Shown one piece after another: positions 34,179 through 46,500 of a DNA stretch of 64,000 nucleotides. The DNA is taken from positions 26,584,302 through 26,648,301 of the forward strand of contig NC_055986.1 of assembly GCF_018446385.1 (NCBI RefSeq). Direction: 5' to 3'. The notes beneath the pieces were generated by a model that was given only the letters and a program-made list of their open reading frames with translations, was not told where the DNA came from and searched no databases. This DNA comes from Zingiber officinale (taxonomy: Eukaryota; Streptophyta; Magnoliopsida; Zingiberales; Zingiberaceae). The first letter of the stretch is position 1. Each line of letters starts with the position of its first letter. The translations under genes and the position numbers were made by a program.

Positions 34179-36735
34179 TGTTCTGGTGGTAAGGTGGGGC
34201 CCGTCGTGATTCGGTGGTAAGGTGGGGCCCGTCCGACAGGAGGTCAAAGTGGTCAACATCCTAGGCATGAGGCTGATCGGGTGAGCTACCTTCCCGGTCG
34301 GCATGAAGAATAGTCGATCCGACACTTCGATAGCTCGGTCAGATACCGAGCTTCCGACGCTCATAAAGCTCAAACAGGGAGGGACAAAGGCCGAGCGATC
34401 GTCTCGCCGAGCTGAACAGCGGGCGCAGCCTCGCTCGGCAGGGCGAAGTCGGGTAGCAGATCATTAGCCGAGCGGACGCTCGGCCCGACCATTGTATCAC
34501 TGAGACGACGAATTGGCCGAGCGGCTCTCCCGCTCGACCCAATAACAGACAAAAGCGGTAGTTGGCAATATCTTCCTAGGAACTAGTGTCACCGAGGGGC
34601 TGCATAGTTGGCGGCATGGTCGGGCAGAGAATTGTACGGTGGAAACTTTCACTATCACGTCAGGGATATGCTCAGGCTGTTTGGGTATGGCGTCAAGCAC
34701 TCTTTTTTGACATGTCCTTTCCGGGTATACTTTGAGAAGCGTACATGCCTTGGGAAGCGTGCATGCGCATCCTAGTAGCCCTATATAAGGACCCCCAGGC
34801 TTCGACGGAGGTAGGTTCACTACTGTAGCTACAATTACGCTGCTCCTCCTTTCTTCTTCATTCGCTTGCCGCCGATAACTAACTTAAGCGTCAAAGGACC
34901 GTTGATAACCATGATTTTACTGCATTATTTTGATTCATATATGCATGGTTTGATGTTGATTTCATAGGTTAAAATCATGGTTACATTACATTTCGTGCAT
35001 TGTGTGTATTTTTTGACTTAATTACAAATTACTTTATTTTTATATTATTTGATGCTAATATTTGATTCTTATTTTGTATGCATCAAAGGATCTTGGATTT
35101 GGATCTATTTGGACCGAAATTGGGCTCGAATCGGAGTTCAAACGAGAAGATCAAGTTTTGAAGCATTATGGGCCGTTTATCAAGAATAGGACAGATCTGG
35201 ACCATCCGTTGAAGATCCAGAAGTTTTGATGCAGATCTGAGTTCATCCAGCCATTGATCCAGTTTAATTAATCTGGGTCGTTCATTGAAGACTGTGCAGA
35301 TCCGGGCCATCCAGTGATAATCTGATCGATCCGACCTACAGGAGGGTAGATCCAGACCCTAGATCAACATCAGTACCTTCAGATCGAAATTTGGATGACT
35401 TTTCACTGTTGATTTAGCCCGGAATCATCTCAGCCGTCCATTTCAGATCCAGATCTGATTTAAATCTGAGAAGCTACAGTGAGCTTCTTCGTCGATCCTC
35501 CACAGCACAGCTTCGTCCCGGCGCGTGTCTTCTTCTGGATTTCGGCCCCTTTCTCTTCTCCAATCAATCTCCCGAGCTTCTATCTTGGTGGTGAGCTTCT
35601 CGGCGGCGACATCCCGATCATCTGGAGCCATCGGAGAGTGTTCTCTCCGGTGGAATTTGGCTCGCAGCATCTTCCTTTTCCAGCTCGATTTGGCGGTGGT
35701 CCTCCAAATCCAAGCTCCGATTCCCATCAGCAACATTCGGAGGTGGTCTTCCAGTGTTCCTGAGCTTCACTCGACGTTCATCCGCGTTCCACAACCTTCC
35801 ATCAGATCTAGAGGCAGATTTCCAGATTTTCGGCATTTTCTTGGGTTTAGGGTTGTTTCAGCTCGTCGGGGGTGGTCCGTCGACGTTTTTGAACCTTCCT
35901 TGAGCTGATACGCAGCTGAGACGATCTATTGAGGTCCGGAGTTGGGTGGTCACGATTTCGGCCTCTTGTGTGACGGCTTGAGTGTGAAGTTTGGTGAGAT
36001 TGGTTGCGAGTTGGATTGGTTAGGGTTTAGTTCACTTTTATTATTGTTTTGTAACTTAGAACAGATTACTTTTATGTTTTGTTATATTTTTATGCAAGTA
36101 GTTAGCATTTCTTTCCTTGTTGAAGCTTAGTTTAAGTTTTAGTTGATGCTTGGTTACTTGTTTAGTGTTTAAATTCTAAGCTAGGGTTTACATCTTGCTT
36201 TAGATCAGATTTAATTGCATCTTGTATTTCATTCCTTAGTTTAAGAGTGTGTAATGGATTTATCACAACGTAGAGTGACAATGCGTAATGATTTGTTCAT
36301 TGGCACATAGTTAGGTTTCACTCTTGCTTTAGATTAATTTCTTATTCGCTGTGCTTTACTTTTGTTAGATTTAGATTCAAAGTTTAAATCCCCCCAATTC
36401 CATTTTTATATCGAAAACCCCAAAAATAGGAATAAAAATACGATCCTAAGATTACATCCTATCGTTTGTTCCTCGAGAGATCGATCCTGAGCTCGTTACT
36501 ACAACGTTATTGTGAAATTAAGGGGTTCAGTGGAAAATACATTTGTACAATTTTATTAGCGGATGTGACAGATTCGGCTTATCAACCGTCGCCGGGGAAC
36601 CCCTCCCTGGCTCGGCACTAACGACTTGTGGTTGTAGGCTCAGCTCGTGGAAGGTCTGCGTCGTCTTCGGTCGGCACCTAGTCAACATGAGCATCATCTC
36701 CCCAGTGTCCGTCGACTCACTCTCTGACAGGATCA
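34179..36735 (+). repeat. G2 5' LTR, split by solo LTR S2
   Basis: LTR sequence at 34179-34902 resumes at 36590-36735. Its start (TGTTCTGGTGGTAAGG) has counterparts in the 3' LTR at 53643 and its end (CTGACAGGATCA) in the 3' LTR end at 54427. It holds about 80 bases near 34290-34370 missing from the 3' LTR. Confidence 0.75.
34903..36584 (+). mobile_element. S2: solo LTR in the G2 5' LTR
   Basis: Begins TGATAACCATGATTTT and ends TTCGGCTTATCA, flanked by a perfect duplication ACCGT (34898-34902 and 36585-36589). It is 1682 bp with no internal coding region. The first 16 bases match the LTR start of element C, so it is a relative of C. The frames at 35443-35908 are not recognised as any protein. 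Confidence 0.85.
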
Positions 36736-36949
36736 AATTTGACACGGCGACACGAGCATCATTGTTCCGATCGGCGAGAGGACACAAGAAGATCACCGTA
36801 GCAACCTCGTCGGAGAAGCGCTAATCCGCCCAGAGCCGCACGCGACCGAAACAGGCCGTCTGCTCAGGAAGAAGAAAATAGAAGTAACACCGCACGGGGC
36901 GAAATCAATATAATCGCTGGTGGGCCAACTAGCAGAGACTCCAACCGGG
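36736..36949 (+). other. G2 primer site and deletion junction
   Basis: After the LTR end the sequence AAATTTGACACGGCGACAC resembles a decayed Tat primer site. Within 200 bases the reading passes directly into sequence that normally lies just before the protease, so the gag gene is missing. Confidence 0.5.
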
Positions 36950-37627
36950 CCCGAAGGTCCTATGCTCGACGGTTGGAGATCCATGCTGTAGGTTGTAGCA
37001 GGGAAAAGGCGAGCGGACCAGAGATCAGCTTCGACCTCAGGGATCTTGAAGGAGTTGAAGTGCCTCACGACGACACCCTCATTATCTGAGCGGTAATTGC
37101 CAACCATACCATTCACTGTGTATTCGTTGATACTGGCAGCTCGGTCAACATCATCTTCAAAAAAGTGTTCGATCAACTCCAAATCGATCGTGGAGAGCTG
37201 CTGCCGAGTGTACGGGTTCACCGACAATGAGGTCCAACCGATCAGCCAAATCAAGTTGGTCATATCACTTGGGGAGGAGCCACTCAGAAGGACGAGGACC
37301 ACGAACTTCATTGTGGTAAACACCCCCTCCGCCTACAATGTCATCTTGGGCTGCCCGACCCTCAATGAATTCCGAGCGGTCGTCTCGACCTTCTGCCAGA
37401 AAATCAAGTTCCCGGTGGAGGATCGGGTCGGAGAAGTAAGAGGAGATCAGTTGGTCGCTCGACGCTGCTACGTTGAAATGGTCAAGACGGAAGCAAAGTC
37501 CGCTCAGAAGACGCCCCGGCTGGGGGTAAGTGTCATAACCGAGAAGCCCCATTTAGTTTATAAAGAAAAGGAGGAAGTATAGATACATTCGGGCCGAGCA
37601 GAAGCGACGACCTTCATAGCATCTGAC
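36950..37627 (+). pseudogene. G2 protease region
   Basis: The frame read through 37097-37582 and neighbouring frames shows VDTGSSVNIIF (the Asp-Thr-Gly active site of retroviral-type aspartic protease, about 37121-37153), then TPSAYNVILG. The frame shifts several times and a stop lies at about 37087. The protease would cut the polyprotein. Confidence 0.75.
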
Positions 37628-38503
37628 GTGGAAGCCGAGCAGAAGGCCAAGCTGATTAGATGCTTTGGGCAGAACCATGATGTCTTTGCATGGTCAACGC
37701 ATGAGCTGCCCGACATTTCCCCGAGCGTCGCACAGCATGAGCTCCACGTCCGACCGGATGCTCGGTCGGTGAAGCAGAGGAAGAGAGACTTTAGTGCTGA
37801 GCAGAATCTGATTATCTGGGCAGAGATTAAGAAGCTACTAGAGGTCAGCCACATACGCGAGGTTCAATTCCCGAGTTGGCTCGCTAATGTGGTGCTGGTC
37901 TCCAAGCAAGGCAATAAATGGAGGGTTTGCATCGACTTCCGGGATCTTAACAAGGCGTGCCCAAAGGACTTCTATCCCTTGCCCAGGATAGATCAGATGG
38001 TAGACTCCACGACAGGGTGTGAGCTAATATGCATGCTGGACGCATATCAAGGGTATCATCAAGTGTCGCTCGCCCGTGAAGACCAAGAGAAAGTCAGCTT
38101 CATCACTGCCGACAGTACGCATTGCTACAACGTAATGTCGTTCGACCTAAAGAATGTAGGAGCCACCTACCAAAGGCTGATGAACAAAGTGTTCCAACGG
38201 CAGATCGGCCGCAACATTGAGGTATATGTCGACGAAATACTAATTAAATCCTTCCGAGCCGTCGATCTCTGTGCAGATATCAAGGAGACCTGCCAGACCC
38301 TCCGGGCATACATAATCAAGTTAAATCCTCAGAAGTGTTTGTTCGGCTTGAAAAGTGGGTGCTTCCTGGGATATATCGTCACCAAGCGGGGCATTGAAGT
38401 AAACCCCAGCAAACTTGAAGGAAGCTCAGCGCCTCACCGACCGAATAACAGCATTATCACGATTCATCTCCAAGTCGTCCGATCAGAGTCTTCCTTTCTT
38501 TAA
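37628..38503 (+). pseudogene. G2 reverse transcriptase with YVDE active site
   Basis: A 291-codon frame covers most of the RT palm and fingers: SWLANVVLVSK, then CIDFRDLNKACPKDFYPLPR, then LDAYQGYHQ. The catalytic box at 38225-38236 reads YVDE, with the second catalytic Asp changed to Glu. At about 38412 roughly 35 bases are missing compared with G3, shifting the frame. Not active. Confidence 0.85.
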
Positions 38504-38985
38504 GATTCTGCACCGAGCCACCAAGTTTCAGTGGGACTAGGAGTGTGACCAAGCCTTCGAGGAACTCAAGGCGTATCTGAACTCGCTACCCGTACTACCT
38601 AAGCTTACTGTCGGTGAACCACTCTGAATCTATCTGTCTTCGACCGAACACGCTGTCGACTCAGCACTGGTTCGGCTGAACGGTGAAGAACAGTCAGTGT
38701 ACTTCTTGAGTCATATATTAAAGGATGTTGAATCTCGCTACACCGATCTTGAGAAACTCACATTTGCATTGGTACTCGCCGCTCGAAGGCTCCGTCCTTA
38801 TTTCCTCGCTCACACTATCATTGTGATGACCAATAGCCCTCTGGGAAGAATCCTGCTTAACCTAGAGGCGTCCGGTTGGTTGATCAAATGGATAATGGAG
38901 CTTAGCGAGTTTGATATCCAATATTAACCCTGAACGGCCATCAAGGCGCAGTCCTTGCGGATTTTGTCACGGAGGTACAAAACCT
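38504..38985 (+). pseudogene. G2 RNase H (gypsy type)
   Basis: The frame at 38697-38927 has YFLSHILKD, the conserved connection and RNase H block, with LEKLTFALVLAARRLRPYF. Stops occur at about 38540, 38626 and 38927. Confidence 0.75.
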
Positions 38986-39690
38986 TGAACCTGACTCGAT
39001 CTAGAAAGTATACGTGGATGGGTTGTCCACCCGGCAGGGCAGTGGGATCGGCATACTGCTTATCTCCCCGTAAGAAGAGCGGGTGCAGTTGTCAGTTCAG
39101 CTAGAATACCGGGCAACTAACAACGAAGCTGAGTACGAGGCGCTTATAGCCAGACTACAAGCCGCTCGGCATGTCGGCGCCGGCAAGGTGCTTATCCACT
39201 CTGAGTCTCAATTAGTCGCTCAGCAGCTGATTGGAGCATTCAAGATCAGTAACACGCGGCTCAAGTTGTACGCTAAAACCTTCGAAAAGCTGAAGGCAAA
39301 CTTTCAGGAGGTAATCATCCAGAAGATCCCCCGAGCAGAGAACCAAGCGGCGGACGAGCTGGCCAAATTGGCAAGCTCACTCTCGCCGATCGTCATTACG
39401 CAGTCGATTGAGCAAGTATCTTTGGTGGCGCACGTCAATCGGATGGAGGGGCTCACTTTCCCTAGCGATTGGAGAACGGCCATAGCAGAGTTCCTACGAT
39501 CGGGAGCTACATCGTCCGATCGGGAGGAAGCTCGCTTATTGAGAAGAAGAGTTGGTTGTTTCATCCTAGTCGGGGACCAGCTCTATAAGAAGGCCTTTCC
39601 AGGCCTTTGCTTAAATGTATTGGATCGGACGACGCCGACTATATACTGCAAGAAGTGCACCAAGGCTCTTGTGGAGGGCATCCGGGCGGT
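38986..39690 (+). pseudogene. G2 second, archaeal-type RNase H and linker
   Basis: The frame at 39083-39700 starts with YRATNNEAEYEALIARLQ and contains SQLVAQQL, typical of the additional RNase H found only in the Tat lineage. It continues toward the integrase zinc finger. This domain is the main reason for placing G1-G3 in Tat. Confidence 0.8.
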
Positions 39691-40608
39691 CGGTCGCTAG
39701 CAAGGAAGATTCTGTTGATCGGGTACTTCTAGCTGACTCTGCAGGAGGATGACGCTCGGACAGTAGCTAACTGTCTGTCCTGCCAGAAGTACCACCACCT
39801 CTCCCACCAGCCGACCGAAGAGATGAAGGCTTCCGCTGTGTCGTGCCCGTTCGACCAATGGAGCATGGATATTGTGGGACCCTTCCTCATGGCGACCGGG
39901 CAGCGAAAGTTTTTGCTCGTCACAGTGGACTACTTCTCCAAGTGGGTTGAAGCCGAACCGCTGGCGAGAATAACTGAGCAGATGGCCCAAAAATTCATCT
40001 GGCAGCATATCATCTGTCGGTTCGGCATTCCACGTCGACTAATTTCAGACAATGGTAGACAGTTCGCCGGACGGAAACTCAAAGAGTGGTGAGAGGAGTA
40101 TGACATCCAGCAGGCCTTCACCTCCGTAACATACCCTCAGAGCAACGGACAGGCTGAAATCGCTAATCGGGAGATCCTGCGGATTTTACAAGTTCGGCTC
40201 GACCACATCGGAGGGAGCTGGGTGGACGAGCTCCCCGGCATGTTATGGGCAATCCGCATAACCCCTATGGAAGGCACGGGGTAACCCTGTTCCACCTGGT
40301 GTATGGCGGTGAAGCGGTCGTCCTTGTCGAGGTCGGAGTCGAATCCAATCGAAGCACTACGGCGAAGACAACGCCGAGCGGAGGCTTCTAGAGCTGGACT
40401 TTGTGGATGAGACGCGCGATAAAGCAATCGTTTGGCTGATGGCTTATAGGCAGAGGATGAGACAGAGCTACAATCGATGAGTGATCCCGAGGTCGTTCCA
40501 GGTCGGCGACCTCATGTGGAAGAAGGTGAAGTCGGTCGGTGACGTCACTAAACTAGAAGCTCCGTGGGCCGGACCATTCAAAGTCGTGGAGAAGCTCCGC
40601 TCGGGCGC
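39691..40608 (+). pseudogene. G2 integrase
   Basis: Zinc-finger residues (NCLSCQKYHH) are at about 39770-39800. The frame 39823-40092 follows with the first catalytic Asp (MDIVGP) and the second (ISDNGRQF). The catalytic Glu (GQAEIANRE) is at about 40149-40175 after a stop at 40092. Element C interrupts the C-terminal part at EKLRSGA, which resumes as YYLEDEDG at 49732. Confidence 0.8.
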
Positions 40609-42123
40609 TGATAACCATGATTTTGTTATATTATTTTAATTCATAATGCATGTTTTTATTGGTCTATTCATAGTTTAAATTCACATTTACATTATATTTT
40701 ATAAATTGCATGTGATCTTGGACCTAATTACAAATTAGCAAATTATTATGGTATTTGATGCTAATATTCGATTATTATTTTGTAGGCATCAAAGGGGTCA
40801 TGGACCCGATCAGATCAGACCACAATTGAGCTCAAATTTAGGGCTAAACAAAGAGATCAAGCTTGGGAGCGATTTGGATCATCCATTGAAGATCGGAGAG
40901 ATCTACACCATCCGATGAGAATCTGGCCCATCCGACCTAATGAGGAGCAGATCTCGTCCGTTGATGAAGATCTGAAGCTTTTGATCTAGATCTGAAGACA
41001 TTACAGCCGTTAGATGAGATCAAATCATTCTGGACCGTTGGATCAAATTTGAAAAGGCTATAAAACATTTGAGAAGCTACAGTGCAGATCGGACTCGGCA
41101 TTTTCACTATCACTGTTCCTTCTTCTTCTTCTTCTCCGCAACGCCGAGGTTCCCGTTCACCATTCCAGATCAGTGAGCTAGCATTCTTCACCGGCGGCGA
41201 TCTATGAGCTGACGACGTTCATCGTCCGAGGTCACAGAAGCGGCAGAGGTCGTTCCCCAGTCCGTGAAGTTGAGTTCTATCCCAGTTCGCAATCCAGGCG
41301 AGAGGCATTCCCAGATCTATGATCTCCATCAGCATTGGAGCTCGAAGGGCGTTCCCAGAAGCTCCGATCACACTCCCGTTTCTCCATCCCATCAACAACT
41401 CCGACATTGATCTGATCAATCAATTGGTGTCCGCAAATTCCAGAACTTAGCGTTGTTTCTTCGTGTGTTGTAAACTCCAGTCGATTGTGAGTTTGAGGGT
41501 GTTTCCCAGGGTTGTGAGGAGTCGGCTGAATTAGCTGGTAGTTCGAGATTCAAGCTAATTGCTCGAAGGGCGTTCTCAGAGGCAATTCTGTAGTGACAGC
41601 AGGGAGAAGAAGCTTGCGGCAAGGATCTGTGGATAAGGAACGTTTACCTTTCTTGCATTTTATTTTAGAATTCTTATGAATATGCTCAGATCGTATGATC
41701 TGATTTCTTTACCTTACAATTGATTGTGGGAATTAATTGAAGAATTGGTTTGAACATTAGAGTTTAATTGTTGAATTTGATTATGAATGTGAGTGGAATG
41801 CTATTTTGGTTTTTGCAAGTGTTTGGTGATTGTAATTGTGTTACCGAATTGTGAATGGAGGACTCCAAGTTTAATTGATGCTTATTTGTTGAGAAGGAAA
41901 TGGATCATGCTTAGAAGAGAAGGAACTTACTTTTATCTTATTCTTTAATCTTTTTGATGTAATAATTCAATTTGAATCAATTCTAGAATTAACTCACATT
42001 AACTAGTTATCCTTGGAAAAATACGACTTGGAACTCGTTACTACAATACTTGTCTTAATTTTAATGAGTTTCAATCTTTATTAATTTGGAGTACCACGTG
42101 ACATGCAAAATGGCCGACAACCA
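40609..42123 (+). repeat. C 5' LTR
   Basis: Starts TGATAACCATGATTTT and ends GGCCGACAACCA. It is 308 bp shorter than the 3' LTR; the missing part corresponds to about 49015-49323. Frames within (40937-41622) are non-coding. Confidence 0.88.
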
Positions 42124-42128
42124 AATTT

Positions 42129-42146
42129 TGGCGTCGTTGTCGGGGA
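42129..42146 (+). other. C primer-binding site (tRNA-Asp type)
   Basis: TGGCGTCGTTGTCGGGGA lies five bases after the LTR. It matches the complement of the aspartate tRNA 3' end (TGGCGCCGTTGCCGGGGA) except for two C-to-T changes. Confidence 0.8.
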
Positions 42147-42369
42147 TTGACTAGTAGTGTGTGTGTTTATTTTAGATTGAGCATTGGATGATTTTATTTT
42201 GTTAGCATCTTGATTGATATGGTTGTTTATTCTTTTTGTATTTTCATGTGGGCTTGTTCTTGAATTGTTAAGTGCTTCTTAATGTTCATATTTTCATGTG
42301 TTTTATGTTTTTGAGTTTTCTAATCTTGATTTTTAGTGTTGTAGTGAAGAACAGGAGATTTCTTTAGCA

Positions 42370-42724
42370 TGGATCCATATTTTTAAAATTTTGGAGGTGG
42401 AATGGAGAATCAGTATTTTCAACCTAAGTATCAATTTTACCCAAACATGGATCAACAAAATAGGTATGAGTCATTTTCTAAAGGTTTTAATGCTAATTGA
42501 GTGGATAATTCATGTTTCAGGTATGAAAGTGCACAAGGATAATTTATTGAGTCATATCCAGCCTACCCGAATTCATATGGGCTTCAACATCTTTTATGCC
42601 ACAACCTTATCAACAAAATGACCCTCAGATGGATGAGTCAACATGGAAACTCAGGGAGATTATGCAACAAATAAGTGAGCATCAAGAGTAGCAATTCTCA
42701 AGGATACAGAACATACAGTTACAA
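42370..42724 (+). pseudogene. C leader with broken Gln/Tyr-rich frame
   Basis: An ATG at about 42369 opens a frame rich in Gln, Tyr and Asn (for example MENQYFQPKYQFYPNMDQQN) that is broken by several stops. It probably continued into the frame at 42725. No known domain. Confidence 0.4.
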
Positions 42725-43093
42725 TTGGATCAAATTGCATCATCCATTAGTCAGTTACAAACACAAAACGTCAGTGAGGAGTTGGATTGTGGAGATCTTG
42801 TCAGGCCTGACACTGCATCTACTTCTTCACTAGATTCTTTAAGTACTTTTTATTGTTGTGATGATGTAGTTGAACATACTTTTGATTCTACTAATGATGT
42901 TTCTCTAGATGTTGAGAATGATGCAGGAATTCATTTTGAAGATGATTTAAGTGTAGGGGATTGCTTACTGGAAGCATTACCTCACGAATCACCAAGAATT
43001 GAGGATGTAAGTGTAGGGACTTGTGCTATGGAGCCAAGCACCCAAGAATCACTACATGAAGTTGAACATTCACCAGAACAAGAGCTTGAGTAA
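42725..43093 (+). CDS. C acidic ORF of unknown function
   Basis: A 122-codon frame opening MDQIASSISQLQTQN, then a very acidic, Asp/Glu-rich stretch with repeats of the form DDLSVGDCLLEA and EDVSVGTCAMEP. No recognised domain and no membrane or signal sequence. It sits where gag would be in an autonomous element. The upstream frame appears to have been continuous with it, so the real start may lie further left. Probably a relic. Confidence 0.35.
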   Translation: MDQIASSISQLQTQNVSEELDCGDLVRPDTASTSSLDSLSTFYCCDDVVEHTFDSTNDVSLDVENDAGIHFEDDLSVGDCLLEALPHESPRIEDVSVGTCAMEPSTQESLHEVEHSPEQELE

Positions 43094-43150
43094 TTATTTG
43101 ATGAAAAGGAGGTAACAATCACCACTCCAGGTACCTTTCAACATAACAAG

Positions 43151-43522
43151 GTGAGAATTTCTTGTGATTTTTCAAAAAATTTCATAGAGGTACCAGTTGT
43201 TGATTTTATTATATGTGATTCATTTCTTGATAAATTTTTGACCCACACTAATATTCTCCTATTTTCTTTTCATCCCACATGTGTATGGGAGGTTTTGTCT
43301 TTTTATGATGTTGTAGGGGAATACAAGCTCCCGAAGTGGATGCTTGAACTGAACCGCCTCCGTCCTCCAGAAAGAATTTTCAAAGGAAAAAGGATGAATA
43401 AAAAGAATTTGAGTGGAACTTTGATTACTCCACTTCCAGGGTGGCTTCTACTTCTTAATCTTCTTCAACCACTGGGAATTAAAGGGGAGTTGGTTCCAAT
43501 TTCGCTTGCTTTTGCATTTTAA
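43151..43522 (+). CDS. C ORF of unknown function
   Basis: A 123-codon frame with a hydrophobic N-terminal half (FIICDSFLDKFLTHTNILLF), a central LPKWMLELNRLRPPERIFKG and a hydrophobic C-terminus. I do not recognise the family. It lies 57 bases after the preceding frame, and both may have been parts of one gene. Whether it is translated is unknown. Confidence 0.35.
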   Translation: MRISCDFSKNFIEVPVVDFIICDSFLDKFLTHTNILLFSFHPTCVWEVLSFYDVVGEYKLPKWMLELNRLRPPERIFKGKRMNKKNLSGTLITPLPGWLLLLNLLQPLGIKGELVPISLAFAF

Positions 43523-46500
43523 TTCATGCTTTGTGTCTAATAAATTCTTTATACGTTCCTTAAGTTTCATACTTTGCATTTGCATTTTCTTTTCATACTT
43601 TACATTTAGTTTGGTATACATAGCATGTCTTTTTGAATAAAAGTCTCCATGGAATTTTTCTAGTAATATTTTTAAGATGGTAAAAGTTTCTTTAATTTGA
43701 TCATCAATTTTAGGTCATGTGACATGATTGGATACTCTACTTACATGATTTTGGTTAAAACGGTAGTGGATCCCAATTTGATCAATTGAGCTTGATTGCA
43801 TGAAAAATACCTAGTGAGGACCACTTTAAGCCTAAACTCTATTGTTTTCTTTATGTGTGGCATGCACTCATAGCAATTGAAACTCTAGAACTTGTTTTGC
43901 TTCTTTTCAAAGCCACAATGGCATATGTGTGCATGGAAATGAAGGATTTTGTCATTCTTTTTCCCTTATAAATTCTAATTTCTTTCCTCACAATTTTCTT
44001 TAAACATTCTCATCTAGCATTCTAACTCTTGATCACTTTTGCTTGTCATTCTTTTATTGAGAGTTTTTTTGTGGAATCCTTGATGAGTTAGATTTTACAA
44101 GTTGGATAAAGACTTAAGTGTGGGGGTAGATTGGTATTTGAGGATGTTGCTAGGAATTGAATGGTAATATACTATTCAAGAAGGATACCCAATTGGAATT
44201 TAAATCTTTAAAAGGAGTCAAAATCTTTAAAAGGAGTCATGAAGCTAATGAAAGGAACTTTGTTCAGAAATAATGGAGTAGATAGAAATTAAGAGGATTA
44301 CAAGACAATCTGAAAAACTATGATGTTTGAAGCTGTTTTTGGAATTTAATTGTGTGCAAATTTTCTTGAATCGGATTTTTATTGTGAAGTTTAGCTCATG
44401 TTTTTAAAGAATTCAAGAAATAAAAGTTTAAATCTAGGTTCTGTTTGCTGGAAATTCAGAGAAGATCAGGAAAGATATAAATATAGAAACAGAACAGAAA
44501 TTCAAGTTCTTGCTGCATTCTGATGTGTGTGTGCCAATTTAGTATCAAGCTCACACTGCTAGTTCCCTTGTCTTCAGGCTTGTTGTTATTACTTTACTTT
44601 TGACTTTTGCATTATTTCCATTGCTTGTGTAAAGCTTGAGGTTGTTCATAAAAAGGAATAGCAGTAACAACAACGATAAACAGATCTGATTTCTGAAAAT
44701 TGTTGCTGTTGTGACACCAAAACCTAGGAAGAGTTCAAAGATTTGGAATTCAGAGATTCTGAAATTGAGGAGTTCATTGATTTGTACGTCAATCCAAGCC
44801 CAAAACCTAAATTGTCTTTGAATTCAGATATTGCTAGGAGATCAAAGAACCAGGATTTGAAATTTGCAGTGCAAGCATGGGGTAGTGTGGGTTGCAAAAT
44901 TAAGTTGTTGTGTTATATGAAATACATCCAGAGTTAAGAAGGTTATGGAAGTATAGTTGTCATCAATGAGTTATTGTGGAGACAAAGAAGAAATAGGGAG
45001 CACAAACAGAAAACAGGAATTGATAGGAATTCAATAAATTCTGTAACTTGGTATCTGAAATGTGTTATTTTCTCAAGTGAAACTCTATTCATTTCAGTAA
45101 CAAATGGTTTCTCATTTCACTCCATGCCTTTTCAAATTGAATTTTTCAAAAACTAGAAGCATCAAGTATGAAGATCAGAAATCAAGCGCAGTTCCATAAT
45201 GTATTTCTACAACTCATAGATCAAATCCAGAAATCAGAAACAAAACTGCATTCTGAAACTCTTTGTGAATCTGAAGTTTCTACATTACAAATTGAAATTA
45301 CTTTAATTTGTAGATTCTGAAACTTAGTCCAAGAAGTTGCTGAGTTAGATTGCTGAATTGATACTAATCTGCAGTTTTGTGGAATCTACAATTGATGTTT
45401 CAGTTGTTATAAGTTATGTGTCAAGTTCCTTATGCAACTTCGTGATCAATGAAAAGACTAAGTAAAGCTCATGCTTACTCATTGACAAATGGTTTTTCCA
45501 ATTGTCCGAGTGTTCTATCATTGCAAACTTGAATCAATCAAAATTCTGTAAATCTGAAAACTACAACTGAATTGAAGTGTTGGAATTGGAATTCAGAAGC
45601 TGTAACTGAATATCATTGCAAATCAAGCAAGAAATGGTGATTTCTTTATCTAAATAACTTTTTGAAAGTGTATGGAATTTGATTTGGTACTTCATCAATT
45701 TAGAAAGGTATCAGCAGCCACTAAATTTTGCAATTGTCATGAAACTCTGATACAAGAAGCAACTGGAAGATCAAATGTGGAATTCCAAGAGGTCCAAGTG
45801 AAGTTGATGATCTTTCATTACCATTTGGTGTTCTAGTCTCTTCAAACCTCCCATGACTTAAAGCATGCAACCTGATGTGAACTCTGAAATTGTCCAGATT
45901 CACTTCTGATTTCTTAAAAAATGCTACTGTAATGAGCCTGGATATTGTAGAGGAATGTAGAGAGGAACTCAAATTGAAGTAGTTAGTTCAGAAATGCAGG
46001 GAGGAATTTCAGTGAAGTTGAGAACATGGAGTATGGAACAGAAATTGTTTGGTGTATCATGAAGTTTTGAAGCTGAATTCTGAATTAGAACAGTAAAGTT
46101 TATTACTGACATTGAAGTATCAACTTAGACTATTTTGTGCCAATTTCTATGGAATTTCTGCACAAAGACAACTCCTCAATCTGAATTTCAAATAAATGTT
46201 TCTGAATTGTTTTATTGAAAAGGAGTTCGAGAACTCCAAGGGAGCAACCAAAATTCCAAGATATCAAAATATGGCAAATTGTGAACCAAAAGTTTGCACT
46301 AATACACTGGATTTCTAGAATTCTGAAGTGGAACTTATTTAGTGTTGGTTCTTTATGTGGCTGCTGATCAAAAACAACTAGATATATAGCCATAGGCAGT
46401 GTTAAATTTTGAACAATCTGCATTGCTGAAAACTGAAGAAGTCACTGCTAGTTTCAGATGTTGTTGTTGTATTTTCAGAATTCGGAATCTAGATTTACCA

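Noticed and set aside
35443..35908. Frames of 94-127 codons in S2
   Set aside because: They overlap on both strands inside a solo LTR and show no conserved motif.
42129..42146. Possible tRNA gene fragment
   Set aside because: It matches only the 3' end complement of tRNA-Asp at the exact primer-binding position after an LTR; no cloverleaf around it.
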